A stretch of 60,000 nucleotides of DNA, from NCBI RefSeq assembly GCF_037975245.1, contig NC_092569.1, positions 25,931,168 to 25,991,167 of the forward strand, read 5' to 3'. Origin of the DNA: Apostichopus japonicus. Its lineage: Eukaryota; Echinodermata; Holothuroidea; Aspidochirotida; Stichopodidae. The notes beneath the pieces were generated by a model. It made no database searches, was not told the origin of the DNA, and saw only the letters and a program-made list of their open reading frames with translations. The translations under genes and the position numbers were made by a program. Shown here in pieces: positions 27,601 through 36,600 of this stretch. Each line of letters opens with the position of its first letter. The first letter of the stretch is position 1.

Positions 27601-30600
27601 CCTTCCAGCCTTTCATCGATTTATCCACCAGGATCTGACTCGTGAGAGCAAACGCTGCCGATGCCAGTTTGGTCAGTTCTGATCTGTTGTTCGCAAAGCC
27701 GGACCCCAGGCCACCGAGAGCGTAAGCGGCTCTTACCATGACAGGGTAGCCGATGGTATCGGCAGCCGTAAGAGCCTACAAATAGCAGAAATGTTTTAAG
27801 AATAGTCAATGTGATGGAAATATGTTGTCAAAAGCAAACATTATTCCAGAGGAATCTATTCCCTCAAGTCTCTTTGGGTTTTTTTTTTTTTGGGGGGGGG
27901 GGGTTTGGGGGGTTTCTTATTCCCTTGTTTGTTGTTTTTCTCTCTTTTTTAACAGTACCTGATCAATTAAATACTCTTCATTGATAAATAAGTAGAATAA
28001 ACTAATAAATAATTAAGTAATCATAATTAAGTAATAATTGACTAATAAATAGGTGGAATTAACTTTGACGAAAAAATAGCTACTGGGCATTGACATTCAT
28101 TGCTTCAAAATCTCTCGACAAACCTCATCTTTTATCCCGAAATATATTTAAGTCAAAAAAATTTCGAGAGCCAATCCTTTTTGAATACGAAAAAGAAAAA
28201 AGAAAATATATGAACATTCGTATGGTGTGTTGCAGCGTCCGTATCAGGTGGTTTATGTCAATAGTTTCTGGTAGGAAAAACTACAGTTTAGTAAGTAGTC
28301 AGGGAAGAACATGCCTGTTTTATTCTCTACTTATCTATAGCAACACCAAAGTGCAAAGACGACATCTTGGAAAAAACTATCTAGTTTGTTAAGCTTAGGC
28401 ACCATTTTCCTGCTATACGGGTGATATAGTAGGCTACATCAGTTACCACAACAAGACACTGATGGCGAAAAAGCAAATAACTACCTATTTTTTTTGAGAC
28501 AATTTTTTGTTCAATTCTCTCCTTCTGGAGCCCTCATCACCTTCACTGACCACCTCCTATTTACCAACTCATCTCTATTGCAATCTTAAATACATACAAA
28601 TCCCTCATCTGACAATATACCTCTTCCACCGAGTACGCTGCTTGGCTTGGAGCTACCTGCTCTCCGATTTCGTGCATCCTGTCTGCAAATATCTTCCTGT
28701 CTTCCGTGTCTTCGATGGATTTGACCGGAGTGCCCAGTACTTTGACCTTGTACTTCTCCAGGATCCCGGACTGTTTCAGTTGAACGCCACAGTTGAGACC
28801 GGTCTGTCCTCCAAATGTCAGAAGGATGCCATCTGGTCTCTCGCATTCCAAGACCTGTCAAAGAAAGAAGAGAAAAATAACAACCATGGAATGTACTGCA
28901 TTTTGAGTTTTGAAGAGTGATTTAATTCTAACGTCAACCTGATTCCTGACTCATTTTTCCCAAACATAAATATGATGATGTGATTGCAGAATATCTGTAT
29001 ACTATGTATTGCGTTTCTTGTACCAGTCCATTTTAGTCTCTGAATATAAAAAAAAAAAAAATTCATACTAATATCTGTTTGTTTCTCTCACATTCCTTCA
29101 ATCATAATTTCGTTTCGTACCAAGAGAATCACACTCTTGTGGTCGCTAATCGAGCTCTCCGTTTCTAAGGTTGCATTTTTAGTGACATTCAGCCTTAAAC
29201 ACCGTCTAATCTTCCATTGGAAGACTAAATTATAAGTTATGGAAATATTGCAACTTGTCCTTGTGTCATTTCTCGGACATCAGGCTTTACACATTTTTTA
29301 ATATGTTAAGATAACTAATCAGGACAAAGTGAGATGCTTCCAACCACAAAGAAATATATGTATGAAATAGTATGACTTCTAAGCTTCATAGCCCTTTCAC
29401 AGTGGTTCACAAGACCAAATGAAATGCTCATGAACTCTCTTCTCTGATCCTGTCTGTCTCCCCATTACATGATATATTTAAACCCTATCAATGGCTTTCA
29501 TGACCTACCTGACTGACATATTTCGGGGTGATTGGCAGGAAGTAGACCCGATCGGCCATTCCCTTAGATGTCTGCACGGTTGCTATGTTTGGGTTGATTA
29601 GAATTGTTTGAATGCTCTCCTCCTTCAATGCTTTGATTGCCTGTTATGATTACAAACGGAAAAGAAACAATGTTAATCCAATGATGGTTATCAGCTACCC
29701 TGCCCCCCCTCCCCCTCAACCACTCCAATACATCAAAAGGTGTTACAAAGACCCAAAATGTTAGCATATGTACAATCTATTAAACACCAATTTTTTCTTA
29801 ACCACAAACACAAACATTATTCACAGCAAAACCTAGGTAATAGACTAATTTGTAACCACTTGATTGATGCATTAAATATGCAACTATATAGAAGCATTAA
29901 GAATTCCACAATTTTAGGGACTTTTAGAGCAATAAAGACCACTCTCAAATTGTCGGATAACTTCAGGAATTTTGAACTTGATACCACTTATCACCTCCAA
30001 ATACTAAATATCGTTGTATAAATATTGAAGTCCGAGCCGTTTCAATTCCTCAAGAAAACGGCGATAGCAAATTTCATGGCCGACGCAGCTAACCTAGCCG
30101 CCTAGTGTGCACATGTATATGATGACTCATGTGTACACAGCAAGTAAAGGTTATTGTCATTAATGGATGAATTTAGGGAACAAAATTTAACTTAGATCAA
30201 GTGTCAATGGCTAGAAACCATTGTCAGGGGAGTAATTGATTGCTCTCATCGTGTGTATATGTTTCTAAAGAATCTACACTTTGTCTCTTCCAAAGTACTT
30301 TGCCTTCTGTGTACAAAGAAGCTACACATATTTCTTCGACTTGCATAGCAGTTTGACCATTTTACACGGCAGTTTGACCATTTTACACGGCAGTTTGACC
30401 ATTTTACACGGCAGTTTGACCATTTTACACGGCAGTTTGACCATTTTACAAAGCAGTTTGACCATTTTACAAAGCAGTTTGACCATTTTACATAGCAGTT
30501 TGACCATTTTACATAGCAGTTTGACCATTTTACATAGCAGTTTGACCATTTTACATAGCAATATGCGATGCGGTACCGGATAAGTTATTCCCTGATTGTT

Positions 30601-33600
30601 ATCCGTCCCAGCTGTATTTCTTTAGTTCTACTTATTATTACTTACATGCAGGGATGTGCCCAGGATTTCCTGAGTGCCGGGTACACTGATCGCCGTCCTG
30701 GGGGAGGGGTTTAAGGGGGAGGGGTGTCCCCCTCCCCTTTGAGAAATTGATTTTTAAAGGTGCTCAGATGCCAAATGCTGGCACTTGTGTAGCTTTTTAA
30801 GGACATACACAAGTCCTAGTTTTGCTAACAATTTACATTTTTTTAATTTTTTGGGGGGGGGGGGGATTTTAGATGAAAATAGTGCTGGGCGGGATTCACG
30901 ATTTTTAAGACAATGCAGGGCGGTAATATTAAGTGCTGGGCGGGGCCGCCCAGTGCCACCCAGCGTGGGCACATCCCTGTACATGATATAGCAAACCACC
31001 TGCATAACAATATTATCAACTATGTAAGCCAACGTAAGTCATTTGTCTACAAAACGGGAAGTGAAACTTTTATCTCTTTGAGACATTCAACCGTTCTAGG
31101 CTATCATAAAACAGTCCGTCATGTGTGGTTGCCATGGTAACATATTTACCTGTGAGCCGGAATAATCAAATTCGCCGGCTTGTCCTATGGAGAGTCCCCC
31201 AGAGCCGAGAATCAAGACTTTCTTGGGTTGATCCTCAGCAGTAGGGGTGTAGAGGGTGGGGCTGTACGCCAGTCTGGTGTTTATCCTCTCACTGATGCTT
31301 TTGCTACGAGATGAAGAATTTTAATGAAGACAATAAATGCCGAGTCAAGTTTTAATATATTGGAGTATAGATGTTGTGATCAAAAAGTGCAAGGGTCTTA
31401 CTAGAACTCTTTTGGAGAACTTTCTTATCAATAAAGTGCAGATCTCTGATTCTTGTACGGGTATATACGTAGAAGACAAAATTTGTAAACAGGGCTAGCC
31501 AATTAGTTAATTCCCTGAGGCCTGGGGAATAAAAATCTACCAAGATGAAAACATTTAAAGATGATAGGTGTAAAAGGACAGAAAACAGACAAAAACATCA
31601 ACTATAACAACAAGCAATAAAAATGCTTAACAGATAAAACTGGAGTGACCAAAAACAATATATAAAAGTAACATTTAAACAGTGACTAAAAGTTTTATGA
31701 CACATTAGGATGAAACCAGTGTGATAACAACTAACAGGATCATAGACACTATGATGAAAGCTTCACATCTTGCCAGCATTATTGGTTCACAGCATGAAGT
31801 ATATACGTACTCATAATAGAGAAGTAAAAACATAAAACCACTTCTAACTCGATTAAGAGCACTCCGGTGAAAATCTTACCTAAGTTGTCCTACTTTCCTT
31901 TCCTTCACAGCATCCATGAAGATTTCAAAGAGAAATTCTAGGTCCCTGGGACCACCCATGTGCTCCGGGTGGAACTGGACGCTGAAGAAAGGTTTATTAT
32001 TGTGTATGATGCCCTCGTTGGTCCGGTCGTTTGCATTGGTAAAGAGCACCGACCAATCGGCGGGCATGTTGTCCACGTTGACAGCAAAGCCGTGGTTCTG
32101 CGTGGTGATGTAACATCTCCCTGTTCCTTCGTGAATGCACGGTTGGTTGTGACCGCGGTTGCCATACCTGAAAATTAAGGTGGAACATGTCAGACATATC
32201 AACGTATCAAGGTATCAAAGAATCAACCTATCAACATATGAACGTAACAATAGCTGATGGTCTACTCATTTACTCTCGTCTTTAACCTCTTAAAGGAGAA
32301 GACCAAAAGTGTCTTGCACTCCTTGGAGAGAATCTATTCCACCAGCCACAGCTGTGTAACATTCAGAGAAAATATTACCATTAATTAGAGAAATGTTAAT
32401 AAGTTGTTTTATACGTTTTTGCGCTAATTAATTAAGTCACATTATTTCCCCCGTGATTGGTTACATTTTGTTTAAACTGAAAAGTTCTAGTATTTGAACT
32501 GTCTCCGACTATTGACTGCCAGTCCAGAAATCTCTACATTTTAAACTTCTCAAACTGAAGCCACTGCGACTTCCAACTGGCAAAATATTGATCAGTCGCT
32601 GTGATCCATTTCCTGTAGTAACAAAGACTTTATCTGATATTTATAAATTACTTTCAAACCACCAGGAGTTCGGAACAAGATACTTTACATGGAGTATCTT
32701 AAGTCTGTAGGTACAATATTCTCTTTATTACCTAACATGTCACACTGTCTGTGGCCAGAGTACTAATTACAAAATAATCCTACTAAAATCAACTAGAGAC
32801 TAAATAATCTGAAGCAAATTGAAACCACCAATGATAATTTACTAAATTGAAACCACCAACAAAAAAAAACACCTCCTTGACAGAAAGCACAAAACAGTTA
32901 AAACCATTCTAGGATGGAAGTTGGTTAAATGTGGACAGTTTCTGCTTACTTCATTTTGAATGTTTTCAACCCAGCAGCATGAGACAGCAACTGATGACCG
33001 AAGCAGATTCCAAAGACTGGTTTCGGGTTTGATTCCTTGATGACCTTCCTTATGTGACTTATGGGTTTCTCTGCCATTTCGGGATCGCCAGGTCCGTTGC
33101 TAATGAATAATCCATCATATTCTAGACAAAAACAGACGCAATCAGAAATATTTACTTAGGATTTCATTATGAAAGATGAAAAGTCAGGTGGGAAGGAGGG
33201 GGGCAAGAGGGATGGTTTGTGGAAGGGATGAAAGGCAGGAGGGATGAGAGGCAGGAAGGAGGGGAGACGGAAGGGATCAGAGGAAGGAGGGATGGTATGC
33301 AGGACAGATGGGAAAGAGTGAAGGAGGGAAGGCAAGAGGGATGAGAAGCAGGACGGGTGTGAGGAATAAGGAGGAGGCATGAAGGAGGAGGGAGGGGGTG
33401 ATGGGTTGCAGGAGGGATTGGAGACAGGCACATTGGACTGACAGAGAGGTGGAGGCAGAGTTGGAGGAAGGACAGAACAAGGCACAGTTCATATTTATGG
33501 TATACAATATTGAACGGAAATAAACCTACTTTAAGTCTCTGTTACAGTACCTTCAATGCTTACACAGCTGCCCGGGTTGTGATCAGTCAAAAACACTGAC

Positions 33601-36600
33601 AAACTCATCAGAAAATACTAACCTGAACTTTTAAAGGGATAGTCCCACGGTACCACCGTGACTTCTGCTCCCAGCTCAGCTAGCATCCGAATCTGGTTAT
33701 TCTTGAACCCACAGTCTACAGTCATTATTTTGAAAGCACCACCCTTGTTGAAGGTTTTTGGTTTCTATCAAGTTAAATAAAGAAATTGAAAATGCCATGA
33801 AATGTTTATCAAGGTTTGTAAAAGATTACTGGCAAGATATGTCACATGGCACTGCCAAGTCAACCAGTGTTTATGAAACATAATTACAAAGTATTTTGGA
33901 TCAACACTTTAATAAAACTTGCATCTGAAAATCAATTGTGCTGCTTGCAGCCAACCAATGCACCTTTCTTCATTAACCTGAGGACCCTCCCTGACTTGTG
34001 TTCTTTATATATCTGCACAATCTGATTCGTCAACCTGAGCACATTGCTCTGTCAATAGGGCAAACCGTCGTTAGTCAATTTGCATCTGAAATTCAATGGT
34101 GCTGCTCATATCCAACCATGACACCATAATTCATAGACATGAGCACCCACCCCAATTCATCAACTAGAGCACCTAGCTTCATCAATCTGGACGTCGAACG
34201 TACCGGCCGGAGAACGTTACCATGACAACCTGTAACTTTGTCCAGTGGACCATGTATGTTTCAGCTCACAACCATTGCCAGTGCTATAATTATTTCATAT
34301 TCAAAGACATGACCTTACCTTGACAGATACCTCTGCGACCAGATTGATCTTATCGATGTCTAAGAATTCCACTTCCTCAGGTTTGGTCCCTTGAAAGACG
34401 ATCTGAAATCAGGAGAAATCATATCCACACTGTGTTTTAACTCTCTTCTACTACCGTCATACCTAAGAAATAAACATCTCAGTCTCACAGATTGGGCTGC
34501 TGTAAAACTTCCAAGTGTGCTCCATCTGGAATGTAACATTCACTCTCCAAGCAAAGACTTAACCACACAAATATATTCCAAGTTGTTGGCATCTACAGTA
34601 CTACTACTCTGATATCATACAATACATGGTCAATAACTTGAGGTTGACCGATTAATTCACAATTTATTCCGATTAATTCACAAAATCTCAAAATTGGACT
34701 CTTTAAGACAAATCTTTTCTCATCAGCAACAGATGTACCAGTCGATAATGTGGAAACAGCCTACAGTCATTTGAAGAACAAGTCTATGAGAATGTTGTTA
34801 TATACTATGTCCTTATCACCTAGTGTACGGTGTGTACGTGTGATGCAATCAGTGAATCATAAATAAATCATACATGTCAGTTTTTCAATTGTGTCGACAT
34901 TCTTAATGTGTCTGTTACACGCACAGAAACAACTCCCCTTGGCCTCTGTACTTCAAAAAATCAACACCAAAGTCTTAACCGGCTTACTGGCTATAAGTAC
35001 TGCACAATAGTGTTCGACCGATTATATGATAATCGGTTATTACCGATTACCGGTTAGTAATCTACCAGTCATAATTATGCAAGACATGTCTTAGTACACA
35101 AGGTATATGTCAACAAGGACAATTTAAATATGACCCAACCATTTATGGAATGATCCATATCAACTATTCAACCTGCATATTATGCACTCAACGGATTCCT
35201 ACAGTTACTTTTGAGGGTCCAAACTGAACATACCTTGGCCATCATTGTACCCCTCTCTCTGATCTGTTTAGTAAGAGCTCTTGTATCCACACCTAGAATG
35301 GAATCGCAGAAAATTTATTACAGATCACTCACAAAACATATCAACCATTGATTAACCCCCATTCCCCCCCCCTCCCCTCTCTCTATACCTAAATTAACAA
35401 CAACTTCATTTAGTGGAAACTGCAAGGAGTAACTAGTTCAGCTCCACTCAACAGTTGAAATTTGAGCGCTCCATGTTTCAATTCTTGATTCCCGACTAAA
35501 AATGCTTTTTAAACAGCTTTCAATTTGCTAGTGGACAATATTTACATAGTCAAAAGTCACAGTACCTACCATGCTGTGCAACAAGGGATCCCAGGTGCCC
35601 ATTTTCGTGGGATGCAAAGCACAAAGCAGCATGGAAGGTACAGTATTTCAAACAAAATTCAGCTTTTTATGAACATTACATCATAGTAAACAATGGAATT
35701 TAAGTGACTGAGAATATATAAACAAATCTGGGAAAAAACTTGCAAATATTTCTCTGCTTTATTACAAATTTGTTAACACTTCCCACTCCCCTCAACTGCC
35801 CTGCTCCCCTTCCCCCTCCCCTCACAATCAGTTTTCTAACATTCATTAATTTATTATTTACCATGAATGGCAGGAATGTTGTTCTCTTTCAGCCAATCAG
35901 AGAGAGTCTTGACTGCTGCCCAATGGCTGTGTTCTGACGACACCTCGCCAACGATGAGGGCAGCAACATGGATCTTCTCTGACTCAAACCACTTGTGGAT
36001 CCCAAACTGGTCATAGTCATCGCCTGGGACACCGTAGTTACCGATGAGAGGGTAAGTCAGGACGAGCAGCTGCCGGTTGTAGCTGGGGTCAGTCAGAGAT
36101 TCTGGATAGCCTACCATCCCAGTCTGGAACACTACAAGTGAAACCATGTACATGAATTTAGTACTGTCTGTAGTTCCACATCTCTGACAATCCTTCACAA
36201 AATGAGTATACTGTAATATCCAGAATCTGGTTTAATACAGAACTTTCAACATTCAGTACGGCCTACTGTACAGTACACGTACAGCAACAAAACCCTTGCA
36301 CAGTTCCAACTGAGCTAGGTGGAAAAAAAGGTCTTTCTTTCCTGCATGTAGAACTACAGACCAAGAAGTATTTAAGCCAGTATTCTATCTCATCAGTCAT
36401 CACAATTTCACCAGCATTATCCGGTGTAATACATGTACTCTGGTTGGTGATTAGCTTGACCAGGGAAGGAAAACCTTGATTACAATCTGAACAGGATCAT
36501 TGGAAATGCAGGAAATTTTTAATAAGTAAACACCATATGCTCACTTTATGTAAGTACAAATCAGCAAACTGTTACCTAGGTTGCGTCGGTTTACCAATAA

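Noticed and set aside
28507-28920. 137-residue plus-strand gene
   Set aside because: Antisense shadow of CAD exon 10.
30281-30583. Repeat-protein gene (100 residues, seven-residue repeat)
   Set aside because: Created by a 21-bp minisatellite within a CAD intron.
33156-33485. Proline/serine-rich protein
   Set aside because: Reading frames across a polypurine/polypyrimidine tract.
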